From a virus: 25,441 bases of DNA. How positions within the stretch are numbered: the stretch's first letter is position 1; the number at the start of each line of letters is the position of its first letter. The notes below the pieces were generated by a model. That model had not been told where the DNA came from. It did no database searches and was given only the letters and a program-made list of their open reading frames with translations. The stretch is taken from positions 1-25,441 of IMG/VR virus record IMGVR_UViG_3300017963_000711. One strand, written 5' to 3'. Positions 11,338-19,164 of this stretch are shown here, piece by piece. A program made the position numbers and the translations under genes.

Positions 11338-12438
11338 ATGAGCGGATTTAACAGTAACGAAATTGTAATATCAGACCCACAAAGCGGCAACACTGCAGGC
11401 ATAAACGATGACGGGCAACTTCATGTAGTCATGGAGGGCAAGGTCGATCAAGCGAACTCCTCGTCAACTCCGTTGGGCGCAAACGAGACATTCACCGGCA
11501 CCTCTGTAGAGACACTGCCTTTTGCGGTAATAGTTGTATCGGTATACTCTGACGTATCAAGCGACACCAAAGGTTTTTGCTTACAATTTAGTCAAGACGA
11601 TATAAATTGGTATGACGCAGAATGCTATACTATAGCCGCCGACACTTCAAAAACATTTAGCTTTCAACCGGAGGCCAAATATTATAGAGCTAAATATAAA
11701 AATGGCGCAACTCCGCAATCTGAATTCAGGTTGCAAGTGACGCTTAAGAAGAGCTATGTGAAGCCGTCAAGTCACGCTATTGATGATGCTATTTCAGACA
11801 ATGACGATGCCGAATTATCGAAAGCGGTAATAACCGCGAAGGATGTAGACACCGGAGAATTTATAAATATAGGCTCAAGGCAAGGGGATACGGGTTTCAA
11901 TTTAAATGTCTCTGTAGATCAAACTGAACCTACAACTAACAGTATAAAAACAATGGAATATGATCATTCAGAAATACATGACGGCAGGCATTATATTATT
12001 ACTCATGTAGATCCGGATTTGGACGCTGCGGCCACTATAGAATATCTCATAATAACACCCGATACTACAAGATGGTCGCACTTGACGTTTGAAATAAGCG
12101 GTATTGTTTCAACTGATGTCTCATTTTACGAGGGGACCGGATTAACCGGCGGAACGCCTGTTGAGGCGATAAACAACAATAGGAACAGCGCAAATGCATC
12201 AGTGAATACTATAACCCTTAATCCTACAGGGGGATCCGGGGACGGATCTTTAATTTATAACCAGATTTTTGGCGGGCCGTCTTCTAACCAATTTAGAGGC
12301 TCTACGTCTTTTGCGGCAGAGCGGTTAGAATTTGTTTTAAAACAAAATGAAGCTTACCTGTTAAGAGTTACCTCCGGAGTAGACAACAACAGGGTTTCAT
12401 TAAAATTAAGCTGGTATGAGCATGTAAACAAGAATTAA
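11338..12438 (+). CDS. Probable beta-rich virion protein (decoration or fibre)
   Basis: This 366-aa protein has an N-terminal head-associated part (NEIVISDPQSGNTAGINDDG) and a first beta domain (about 50-135). Then come a linker and a C-terminal jelly-roll-like domain with HDGRHYIITHVDPDLDAAAT, LIITPDTTRWSHLTFEIS, VSFYEGTGLTGGTPV and NNNRNSAN. I know the 'H-x-G ... ITPDTT-x-W-x-H ... FYEG ... N-x-NRNS' pattern from virion proteins of many podo- and siphophages, where annotation varies between head decoration and tail. No signal peptide or Cys cluster is present. It lies just upstream of scaffold. Confidence 0.72.
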   Translation: MSGFNSNEIVISDPQSGNTAGINDDGQLHVVMEGKVDQANSSSTPLGANETFTGTSVETLPFAVIVVSVYSDVSSDTKGFCLQFSQDDINWYDAECYTIAADTSKTFSFQPEAKYYRAKYKNGATPQSEFRLQVTLKKSYVKPSSHAIDDAISDNDDAELSKAVITAKDVDTGEFINIGSRQGDTGFNLNVSVDQTEPTTNSIKTMEYDHSEIHDGRHYIITHVDPDLDAAATIEYLIITPDTTRWSHLTFEISGIVSTDVSFYEGTGLTGGTPVEAINNNRNSANASVNTITLNPTGGSGDGSLIYNQIFGGPSSNQFRGSTSFAAERLEFVLKQNEAYLLRVTSGVDNNRVSLKLSWYEHVNKN

Positions 12439-12450
12439 AAGGAGAAACAA

Positions 12451-12495
12451 ATGCCTTGTAATACTAAAAAGAAAAAGAGAAAAGTTAAAAAATAG
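12451..12495 (+). CDS. 14-codon Lys/Arg-rich micro-ORF
   Basis: An AAAAGGAG site (about 12437-12444) is perfectly spaced before an ATG that encodes MPCNTKKKKRKVKK and then TAG. The TAG overlaps the GGAG that serves the scaffold gene. The strong ribosome site and its placement between two structural genes argue that it is translated. It might condense nucleic acid, act as a leader that couples scaffold translation, or be a tiny virion peptide. Its KKKRKV core equals a eukaryotic nuclear-localisation motif, probably by chance because a pure Lys/Arg run will do so. Confidence 0.5.
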   Translation: MPCNTKKKKRKVKK

Positions 12496-12506
12496 GAGTC
12501 AGAAAC

Positions 12507-13466
12507 ATGACAGAACAAGTTGAAACAAAATCAGAAGTTAAAGACGAAGTTTCAGCATCGGAAGTTAAAGACGAAAAGCCTAAAACGGAAATTGATTCAA
12601 GTATGAGCAATGAAGAGATGTTTAAAATTGCTTACGAGCAGAATCAAGAACCCGAAGCGGAGCCGGAAGTAAAAGAACCGGAATCCGAAGAAACAGAGGA
12701 GCAGGAAAGCCGGGAAGAAACTCCGGAAGAGGCTGAAGAGCCAAAACCCGAAGAGGATCCAGAAACACCTGAACCGAAAACGGATGAACCCGAGAAAAAA
12801 GAAGAACCTTTAATTTTGGGCAAGTTCAAAACAGAAGAAGATCTTAACGCTCATATTCAAGAAACTGTAAACAAAAGAGAGCAAGAACTTAAGCAAGAAA
12901 CGGAACTTAAAGAGAAAGAAGAAGTTTACAATACCAATTTGTCAACTTTAAAAAATGCTTACGCTCAAATTGATCAGGAAGTTGCTAATTTTCAGGAAAA
13001 ATATGATAACGGCGAAATATCTCTTGAGCAGTTGCGAAAAATAGACGCAAATTCAGGTAGATTAAAAGCCGAAATTGAACAAAATTACGCACAGCTTCAG
13101 CAACAAGAATTTGAATATCAAAAGCCTAAGATCATCAAAGAAAACACAGAAATTTATAACAAATATCAGTCAGAAATTCCGGAGCTTAAAGACCCGATTG
13201 TAAAAAAATGGGCCGATAAACTAAAAACTGAAATATTCGATGCATCAGGAACAAAAATTGACGACGGATTCAAATCTTATGTCGGAGATTACATCGCAGG
13301 AGTAAAAAAAGAAGCTGAGAATGCAGGATATCAGAAGGCTTTAGCGGACATTCAACATAAAAAAGATAAAAAGAAAATGATGAACGGTTCCATTGCAGGC
13401 AAAAAAACGGTCAAAGCTCCTAAAAAATCTGAAGAACAACTAATATTAGATCAATTTGGATTATAA
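12507..13466 (+). CDS. Capsid scaffolding protein
   Basis: A GGAG at 12495-12498 precedes the ATG. The 319-aa protein has a very acidic Glu/Pro N-terminal third (about residues 45-100), then LGKFKTEEDLNAHIQE (about 103-118), a known scaffold signature. A long coiled-coil middle follows, and a basic C-terminus (HKKDKKKMM ... KKTVKAPKK) likely to touch the coat. It guides coat subunits into a shell and leaves before or during packaging. It is directly followed by the coat gene, as in P22-like phages. Confidence 0.88.
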   Translation: MTEQVETKSEVKDEVSASEVKDEKPKTEIDSSMSNEEMFKIAYEQNQEPEAEPEVKEPESEETEEQESREETPEEAEEPKPEEDPETPEPKTDEPEKKEEPLILGKFKTEEDLNAHIQETVNKREQELKQETELKEKEEVYNTNLSTLKNAYAQIDQEVANFQEKYDNGEISLEQLRKIDANSGRLKAEIEQNYAQLQQQEFEYQKPKIIKENTEIYNKYQSEIPELKDPIVKKWADKLKTEIFDASGTKIDDGFKSYVGDYIAGVKKEAENAGYQKALADIQHKKDKKKMMNGSIAGKKTVKAPKKSEEQLILDQFGL

Positions 13467-13481
13467 TTCAGGAGTATAAAA

Positions 13482-14333
13482 ATGCCAAACACAGCAAACA
13501 TCCCAAAGATTTTCACCACGGTTTATGAAAAACTGTTGGAAAAAGAATTAAACATAGGCAAAGTAGCATCGAGAAAATTCGATTCTGCCGTAAAAGCTTA
13601 CGGTGACACGGTCAATGTCCCCATCGGTTTTGACCCGACAGTTACCGCATGGACAGGCGGAGCAGTTGCATCTTACGAGGAAATTTCTTCCACAAGCGTA
13701 GAAATCAAGATTGACAGCGGTGATTCGTTCAACTTCGGACTTGAAAAAGAAGACGAAGTTCAGGTTGCAGGAAGCGAAAACCTCGTAAATCAATCTATAG
13801 CCAGAGCAATTTATAAAATGCGCGACAATATGGATTCCGATTTAGGCGGTCTTTATGTTGATGCAGGCATCATAGCCAACTCGGGCTCTACCGTAACCGT
13901 AACCGAAGCAAACGCTTACGAGTTGCTGCAGGAATTGACAATCTTATTCGATGAGGCAAATGTTCCCCCAACCATGAGAACAGCCGTTTTACCTCCAAGA
14001 TACGTAGGATTTTTGAGTGTTGCTATAAAAGATGCATACACCAGCGATGATGCCTTAAAACTTTTTGGTAAAAACTACATGGGTAACGCTGCCGGTTGGA
14101 ATATTATTAAGTCTAACAATGTGAATAACAACGGAACTGTTTATAACCCAATGTTTTTAGAGGCGGGTCAAACTTTTGCGTTGGCTGTTCAGCAGAACCC
14201 CAAAGTTGTGCAATATATGCCGGAGACAAAAGTCTCTCAGGCTTATAAAGCAGTTACCATGTACGGCGTAAAAACCTACAGGGGTGACAAGCTCGGTACG
14301 GTTCCGGTTCAATTCTCTAGTCTTTTAACATAA
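13482..14333 (+). CDS. Major capsid (coat) protein
   Basis: The start ATG has CAGGAG (about 13468-13473) upstream. Length (283 aa) and position after scaffold identify coat. Sequence traits of an HK97-fold coat in the P22-like sense are visible: an N-terminal helix (TTVYEKLLEKELNIGKVASR), an early strand pair with GDTVNVPIGFDPTVTAW, an E-loop region with acidic GLEKEDE, a long helix (AIYKMRDNMDSDLGGLYVD), a PPTMRTAVLPPRYVGFL turn and a final strand. I did not find a maturation protease nearby. Read-through of this gene into the strong hairpin at 14752-14780 suggests high expression. Confidence 0.9.
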   Translation: MPNTANIPKIFTTVYEKLLEKELNIGKVASRKFDSAVKAYGDTVNVPIGFDPTVTAWTGGAVASYEEISSTSVEIKIDSGDSFNFGLEKEDEVQVAGSENLVNQSIARAIYKMRDNMDSDLGGLYVDAGIIANSGSTVTVTEANAYELLQELTILFDEANVPPTMRTAVLPPRYVGFLSVAIKDAYTSDDALKLFGKNYMGNAAGWNIIKSNNVNNNGTVYNPMFLEAGQTFALAVQQNPKVVQYMPETKVSQAYKAVTMYGVKTYRGDKLGTVPVQFSSLLT

Positions 14334-14352
14334 TTTAGGAGTAAATATAAAA

Positions 14353-14736
14353 ATGGCAAGAACAGCATTAACAGTAAAAAAGATCGATGCGGCAACTTTG
14401 AATATAACTACAAACGATACCGCCATTGACGCAACTTTAGTAACAAACGGCGTTGATATTACTGATTTCTTCGATACCAGAGAAGGAACCAGAACTTTAC
14501 TGGTGACAAATTCCGAGGCTTCGGCAAAGAATGTTACAATTTCGGCAGGCCCGACAGCAAGCGCGGTTAACGAAACCGGTGATTTAGTAGTTGCCGTACC
14601 TGCAAGCACTCAGTTGTCAATCGGGAATTTAACTTCGTCTAAATATGATCAGGGCGACGGCTCCTTATATGTAGACTTTGAGACCGGTACGACCGGCTTT
14701 GTAATAGGATTAGGCGAAGGCCGCTCTTTCAGATAA
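14353..14736 (+). CDS. Probable head decoration protein, 127 aa
   Basis: AGGAG lies about 11 bases before the ATG. The product is Thr/Ala/Asp/Val-rich with strand-forming segments (LNITTNDTAI, TLLVTNSEASAKNVTI, SLYVDFETGTTGFVIGLGEG) and no Cys. It directly follows coat and precedes the hairpin, as decoration or stabilising proteins often do. An immunoglobulin-like capsid decorator is the best guess. Confidence 0.72.
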   Translation: MARTALTVKKIDAATLNITTNDTAIDATLVTNGVDITDFFDTREGTRTLLVTNSEASAKNVTISAGPTASAVNETGDLVVAVPASTQLSIGNLTSSKYDQGDGSLYVDFETGTTGFVIGLGEGRSFR

Positions 14737-14751
14737 TAAAAATAACAATAT

Positions 14752-14780
14752 TCGCGGGGCGGATTGTCCGCCCCCTGCGA
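14752..14780 (+). terminator. GC-rich hairpin after the capsid genes
   Basis: GGGGCGGA (14756-14763) pairs with TCCGCCCC (14767-14774) around TTG, extended by TCGC/GCGA (14752-14755 with 14777-14780). It is followed only by TTTGAC, so it is a partial terminator or mRNA 3' stabiliser that sets coat above tail gene expression. Confidence 0.7.
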
Positions 14781-14807
14781 TTTGACAGTTAAAGACAGGA
14801 GAAAAAA

Positions 14808-15278
14808 ATGTTCAAAAGAAAAATAGTTCCAATGCCTTGCAAGGTAAAAAACTTATCAAACGGATCAATTCACGGATGCACAGAAAAGCACTTCACTAAT
14901 TTGATGACAAAAAGAAGAGGCGAATTTGAAGCAATAGAAGCCCCTGAAGAACTCTTAAAGCAAATAAACATTAAAATTATAGAGAATGATCCGCATAAAA
15001 AGATTTTGGGCGATAAACAAGATGTTGTCGAAATAAACCCGTTACCGGAAAAAGCTCAAGACGAAAATTCTGACGGTTCAGTGAGAAGTAAAGATTTAAC
15101 TGCCAAGGAAAGGGACGAACAAGACTTAAGGCAAAAATTATTAGATGAAGTCTCTGAACTTGGACTTGAAGGTAAATTTCATTTAATGAAGCGCGAAACT
15201 ATCGAAAAAAAAATAGCAGAAGCCAGAAAAGAAAAAGAGAAAAAAGATATAAAAGACAAACTTTTAACAGGTGAATAA
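14808..15278 (+). CDS. Head-to-tail region protein with a C-terminal LEM/HeH-like motif
   Basis: An AGGAG site precedes the ATG at 14808. The 156-aa protein has an N-terminal basic domain (KRKIVPMPCKVKNLSNGSIHG) and a charged linker. Its C-terminus LLDEVSELGLEGKFHLMKRE then IEKKIAEAR matches the helix-extended-helix (LEM-like) pattern 'L...A-x-ELG-x-x-G-x-x-x-x-M-K-x-x-T-x-x-x-K-I-A' found on many phage connector-region proteins. Exact role is not known; head completion is likely from position between decoration and adaptor. Confidence 0.68.
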   Translation: MFKRKIVPMPCKVKNLSNGSIHGCTEKHFTNLMTKRRGEFEAIEAPEELLKQINIKIIENDPHKKILGDKQDVVEINPLPEKAQDENSDGSVRSKDLTAKERDEQDLRQKLLDEVSELGLEGKFHLMKRETIEKKIAEARKEKEKKDIKDKLLTGE

Positions 15279-15280
15279 AA

Positions 15281-16009
15281 ATGTCAACTTATTTTGAATT
15301 AATCACAAAAGTATTGCAAGAATTGAAATATCCTACTGTTTCAACTTTTTCGGCATTGACAAATCCGGAGCATTTGGAAATAAAAGATGCCATGAACAAA
15401 GTCAACAGAGACACTTTGCTTTCTGACGGATACAACACCAGAGAAAGAGTAGACAGTTTAACAATTCCGGCTAATACTACAGATTATTTCACGACCGTAA
15501 CCGATACGTTGCCGGGAGAAGTAAAAGAAAACGGAATAATAGTTGATAATAGCTCTTATGAATTTGTTTCCGACGTAAGCAGATTTTATACTGAAAACGT
15601 AAGCGAATTTAATTACGGACGTTTAAGAAACGATTTCTATTTCAAGAGTAAAGATTCTGCAAGAACTGCGACAGTATTGTATTTGACCAGAAATTTTGCT
15701 GAAACATCAGGCGGCACGGAAAAAGAAAACATGACGCTTGAAGACGACACAAGCATTATTCCGGAAGAAATTCAAGAGCAAGTTTTAGTTTTCGGCACTT
15801 GTTACGCCTTTAAGGGCAGTAATTCAGCCGACAAGCGCTTGGCTTACTGGAACGCTGAATACGGTAACGGAATAAGGCAATTAAACGATTACAATTTCTC
15901 TCAAGATGCCGATTTAAAATTTACTATAGATGACAACAGAGATTTGCGACACAGTAATTATTACGGCTACGGATATAATAATAACTGCCGGAGGTTCGGC
16001 AACAGATGA
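15281..16009 (+). CDS. Head-tail adaptor / tail tubular protein A-like
   Basis: The start is ATG 15281 with CAGGTG upstream; 242 aa. It has an N-terminal helix bundle (YFELITKVLQELKYPTV, then AMNKVNRDTLLSDGYNTRER), a beta middle containing YEFVSDVSRFYTENVSEFNYG, and the C-terminal helix IPEEIQEQVLVFGTCYAF. This is the order of the gp4/gp11-like adaptors of P22- and T7-type phages, which form the ring between portal and tail. The final Tyr/Asn/Gly-rich tail (YYGYGYNNN) is unusual and may contact the next ring. It overlaps the next gene by 4 bases. Confidence 0.78.
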   Translation: MSTYFELITKVLQELKYPTVSTFSALTNPEHLEIKDAMNKVNRDTLLSDGYNTRERVDSLTIPANTTDYFTTVTDTLPGEVKENGIIVDNSSYEFVSDVSRFYTENVSEFNYGRLRNDFYFKSKDSARTATVLYLTRNFAETSGGTEKENMTLEDDTSIIPEEIQEQVLVFGTCYAFKGSNSADKRLAYWNAEYGNGIRQLNDYNFSQDADLKFTIDDNRDLRHSNYYGYGYNNNCRRFGNR

Positions 16010-17715
16010 CCGATTTCGTAATAGTAGATTTTACCGGCGGCCTTAATTTAAGGGATTCAAGAACTAATCTGGGAACTGACTCAAAAAAAGTTCATTGGAC
16101 GGATTCTAAGAACGTTCGGCCTTTCAGGAATTTCGGCGTTACCAGAATGGGCGGGAATAACGACATTCTGAGCGGTGGTTTTTCTGACGGTTTTCTTGCA
16201 GTCGGAACAGGCCGAGATATAAACGGGGAATTTGCATGTACAGCTGATGATGCCGGTAATTTTATTGAAATAGATATACCGGGAGCGTCGGCAGGGAGCC
16301 CGCTTGTTACCGGCTTGAGTACAACCGAAAAAGGCCGCTTTGTTAAGCTGGATCAATCTTTATTATATTCGAACGGAACTGACGAGCCTTTTTATTATGA
16401 AAAGAACAGAACGACCACAACAACCGGAACTGTCGCAATAAACGGGACAATAAACGTTGTCGGAACGGGAACTTTATTTTTATCAGAACTGCTTATTGGC
16501 GACGAAATAACTATAGGCGGCGAGACCAGAATAATTGCAACGATAGCAGATGATTTGAACTTAACAGTGCGAACGGCGTTTACGGTAACCACAAGCGGAG
16601 TAGCCTTAACCAGAGGGCTTATAAGTTATCTTAATTCAACTCGAAGCGGCGTACAGATAAGAGGTAAGGCAATAACGTTTTATTCTAACAGAATATTTAT
16701 CGGCATGGGCAATACTTTATTCTGGTCAGCACTAGGAATATACAGCGAATGGGGCACGTCAGGAGCTACCGGAGCAGGATTTTATGCTGACTTCGGGAGC
16801 ACTATAAAAGCGATAGAGCCGTTTAAAGAATATTTAGTTATTCATTTAGAAAACGATCAAACTTTTATTATGTCCGGCAATGTTGACGCTGATGATTTTA
16901 CTTTTAATTTGTTTTTTGACAAATCCTCTAAAAGCCCTTACGGATTACTGAACGTCGAAAACGAGCAATATTTCTTTGATGACGGCGTTTTCACCACTGC
17001 TCAGGTCGGGGAGTTAAACCAAATAAGATTAACGTCGGACAAGGCAGATGTTTTGAACCCGGAAGCAACAGGATTTCTTGACGGATTCTTTGATTTTGAT
17101 CGCGAAGACGAAATATTTATGATTCATAATAAACTAAGGAAAGAGATTTGGTTTTATCTGCCCATTATAAATACAACTGATTTCGAAAAAATGTATATAT
17201 ACGATTACGAGACAAAGCAATGGTTTTTAAGGGAGTTGCCTCAGTCGATCACAGATGCAACCGTTTATGAAGATGAAATTTATGCCGTAACTTCAGACGG
17301 CGAGTTTTTGCATGAAGATACCGGGTCTAATTTCGACGGGGCTGCTATTGAGTGGCAATTATGTACGCAATTTTTCAATTTCGGGGAAATAAACAAAACT
17401 AAGGACATTGATGAGCTTTGGCTTACTTTAGACGGCAGAGTAAATAATAATTTCAAGTATTTCAGCAAATGGAATTATGATGCAACGGTCATATCGCCTG
17501 AAGTGCCTATAGTCGAAGAGCCTCTGGATAATTTGGTTTGGGGTGTCGGAAAATGGGGGGAGAAAAACTGGGCTGCATTTGTTGATCTTTCTACTTTTGC
17601 ACATATTTACAACGGCAGAAGATCTATACAATTATGCTTTAAGGGTACAACGGAAACGGAAAATTTTGCTTTAACAGGCCTTGAGTTCAGAGGGGTCTTC
17701 CCAAATGAAACATAA
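16006..17715 (+). CDS. P22 gp10-like tail / DNA-stabilisation protein
   Basis: GGAGG (about 15991-15995) lies before the ATG; 569 aa. It starts VDFTGGLNLRDSRTNLGTDS, typical of 'packaged DNA stabilisation/tail hub' beta-propellers. Repeated beta segments (GRFVKLDQSLLYSNGTDEPF, KAITFYSNRIFIGMGNTLFW, SALGIYSEWG) look like propeller blades. A Thr/Gly-rich insertion (about 141-203, GTVAINGTINVVGTGTLFLS then LIGDEITIGGE) is a domain often inserted in such tails. It plugs the tail after packaging and supports the fibre or needle. It is followed by an acetyltransferase-fold gene. Confidence 0.8.
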   Translation: MTDFVIVDFTGGLNLRDSRTNLGTDSKKVHWTDSKNVRPFRNFGVTRMGGNNDILSGGFSDGFLAVGTGRDINGEFACTADDAGNFIEIDIPGASAGSPLVTGLSTTEKGRFVKLDQSLLYSNGTDEPFYYEKNRTTTTTGTVAINGTINVVGTGTLFLSELLIGDEITIGGETRIIATIADDLNLTVRTAFTVTTSGVALTRGLISYLNSTRSGVQIRGKAITFYSNRIFIGMGNTLFWSALGIYSEWGTSGATGAGFYADFGSTIKAIEPFKEYLVIHLENDQTFIMSGNVDADDFTFNLFFDKSSKSPYGLLNVENEQYFFDDGVFTTAQVGELNQIRLTSDKADVLNPEATGFLDGFFDFDREDEIFMIHNKLRKEIWFYLPIINTTDFEKMYIYDYETKQWFLRELPQSITDATVYEDEIYAVTSDGEFLHEDTGSNFDGAAIEWQLCTQFFNFGEINKTKDIDELWLTLDGRVNNNFKYFSKWNYDATVISPEVPIVEEPLDNLVWGVGKWGEKNWAAFVDLSTFAHIYNGRRSIQLCFKGTTETENFALTGLEFRGVFPNET

Positions 17716-18295
17716 TTATAATTTTATCCCGTTAGATTTTCAGACTAAATCAGGCTTGCAGTTTTTGCCTAAAATTTTAATGCTTTTGGATAAAAATAAA
17801 AGCATGATGGTTGATGATTATACAGATGCAAATTATGAAGGACTGCTTAATTTTGTAAAAAGTTTTACGCCTTGGTTTATTGCCATAACCAAGAACGATG
17901 AGTTTTTAGGGTTTATTTATTGCACTGATTGGCAGGGAAGCGAGACCCAAAAGCATTCTTGCGAGATATCGGCATGCTCTGAAAAGAAATATTTCGGAAG
18001 TGATACCCGAAACGTCTTGAAATTATTTACGGAATACCTGTATAATAATTTAGGACTGGTTAAAATTTTCGCCAGAACTTATAAAGAGAATTTCAATTGC
18101 GTTAAAATACTTATAGACAGCGGCTTTAAGCAAGAAGGCTTCCTAAAGGGTTCAACTTTACGAAATAATGAATTGCAAGATCAATTCATTTTCGGCAGGT
18201 TAAACCCTATTTTTGTGAAAAATAAAAGCGTTAAAGATAAAAGAGATTACAGAATAAAATATAATTACAACAAAAAAAACAGGAAAGAGGTTTGA
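17705..18295 (+). CDS. GNAT-fold acetyltransferase-like protein
   Basis: The start is ATG 17705 with GAGGGG (17690-17695) at a good distance; 196 aa. The RimJ/RimL-type pattern is visible: FIAITKNDEFLGFIYC (strand pair), HSCEISACSEKKYFGSDT (where the acetyl-CoA loop should be), VLKLFTEYLYNNLGLVKIFA (helix and strand) and FNCVKILIDSGFKQEGFLKG (the 'N-x-x-x-x-L-x-x-x-GF-x-x-EG' signature). The expected R/Q-x2-G-x-G/A loop reads KKYFGSD, so CoA binding may be weak. The tail after residue 165 is Lys/Asn-rich. A GNAT-like protein in the tail operon of a podovirus suggests a virion or modifying role; the substrate is unknown. Confidence 0.7.
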   Translation: MKHNYNFIPLDFQTKSGLQFLPKILMLLDKNKSMMVDDYTDANYEGLLNFVKSFTPWFIAITKNDEFLGFIYCTDWQGSETQKHSCEISACSEKKYFGSDTRNVLKLFTEYLYNNLGLVKIFARTYKENFNCVKILIDSGFKQEGFLKGSTLRNNELQDQFIFGRLNPIFVKNKSVKDKRDYRIKYNYNKKNRKEV

Positions 18296-18296
18296 A

Positions 18297-19163
18297 GTGG
18301 GAAAGAAAAAAACCCCCTCGCCGCCTAAGCTTATAACACCTCTTGAGCAACTGACGCCGCAAGAGAGACAGCAGCGGGAGCAACTCGGAGGTATTTCCGG
18401 ACAGTTCATTGATCTTTTGGGACAAACGCCGGGGCAGTTTCAGCAAGCTTTCGGGCAGCAGGCAGGATTACAGCCGGGAAGGCTTCAGGCCGCAACGGAA
18501 TTCGAGGCACAGGCGAGACAACTATTGCCGCAGGCAAGTGTTTTAAGCCCTGAATTTCAGGCGCAATTAGACAAAAGAATAGGCACCCTGAAAACTCAAG
18601 CTCAAACAACTTTGCAGGATATTTTCAGGCCTGCGGAAGAAAGAGCAACAACAGATATATTCAGACGTTTGGGCGGAATGCGCTCTTCTCTTGCCGGCGA
18701 TGTTATCGGTCAACTTCAGCAACAAAAAGGCCGAACTGCTCAAAACCTAGCTTTGTCAATAGAGGCGCAAAGAGCCGCTCAAGAGCAGCAGCAACTTGCA
18801 AATCAGCAAGCGGCTTTACAAAATCTTTTAGGCGGAGCGGCAACGTTCAGAGGCCTTGCGACTCAACCAGCATCTCAGGCATTAGGGGCAGCAGGAACAG
18901 GGCTCGGACTTGCACAGGGCACGCAGGCAAATCAACTTGCTCAAGCTCAAAATATAGCAAATGCAATAAATCAACAGAGATTGCAACAGTTCCAAATAGC
19001 GCAACAGCAACCAAAAGGCGGAGGATTGGCGGGCGCGCTTACGGGAGGTCTGGGCGGAGCTTCAACAGGGGCGATGATAGGATCTATGTTATTCCCCGGT
19101 ATAGGAACTGCAATCGGAGCAGGATTAGGAGCCGCCGCAGGCGGAGTAGCGGGAGCGTCTTAA
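18297..19163 (+). CDS. Putative ejection (internal virion) protein 1
   Basis: The start is GTG 18297 after GAGG (about 18287-18290). The 288-aa protein is Gln/Ala/Leu-rich and helical, with FRRLGGMRSSLAGDVIGQL (about 123-141) a pattern shared by tail-adjacent phage proteins. Its C-terminus (about 239-288) is a Gly/Ala membrane-active stretch, GAMIGSMLFPGIGTAIGAG, of glycine-zipper kind. Ejected podovirus proteins of the P22 gp7/gp20/gp16 sort are Gln/Ala-rich and cross membranes with the DNA. Order and composition support that, identity with any one of them does not. Confidence 0.7.
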   Translation: MGKKKTPSPPKLITPLEQLTPQERQQREQLGGISGQFIDLLGQTPGQFQQAFGQQAGLQPGRLQAATEFEAQARQLLPQASVLSPEFQAQLDKRIGTLKTQAQTTLQDIFRPAEERATTDIFRRLGGMRSSLAGDVIGQLQQQKGRTAQNLALSIEAQRAAQEQQQLANQQAALQNLLGGAATFRGLATQPASQALGAAGTGLGLAQGTQANQLAQAQNIANAINQQRLQQFQIAQQQPKGGGLAGALTGGLGGASTGAMIGSMLFPGIGTAIGAGLGAAAGGVAGAS

Positions 19164-19164
19164 G

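Noticed and set aside
12451-12495. Functional nuclear-localisation signal in the Lys-rich micro-ORF
   Set aside because: KKKRKV is likely to arise by chance in a nearly pure Lys/Arg peptide; a bacterial host gives no reason for a nuclear signal.
12644-12829. Minus-strand Ser/Gly-rich ORF opposite the scaffold
   Set aside because: Mirror of the Glu/Pro repeat codons of the scaffold N-terminus; no start signals.
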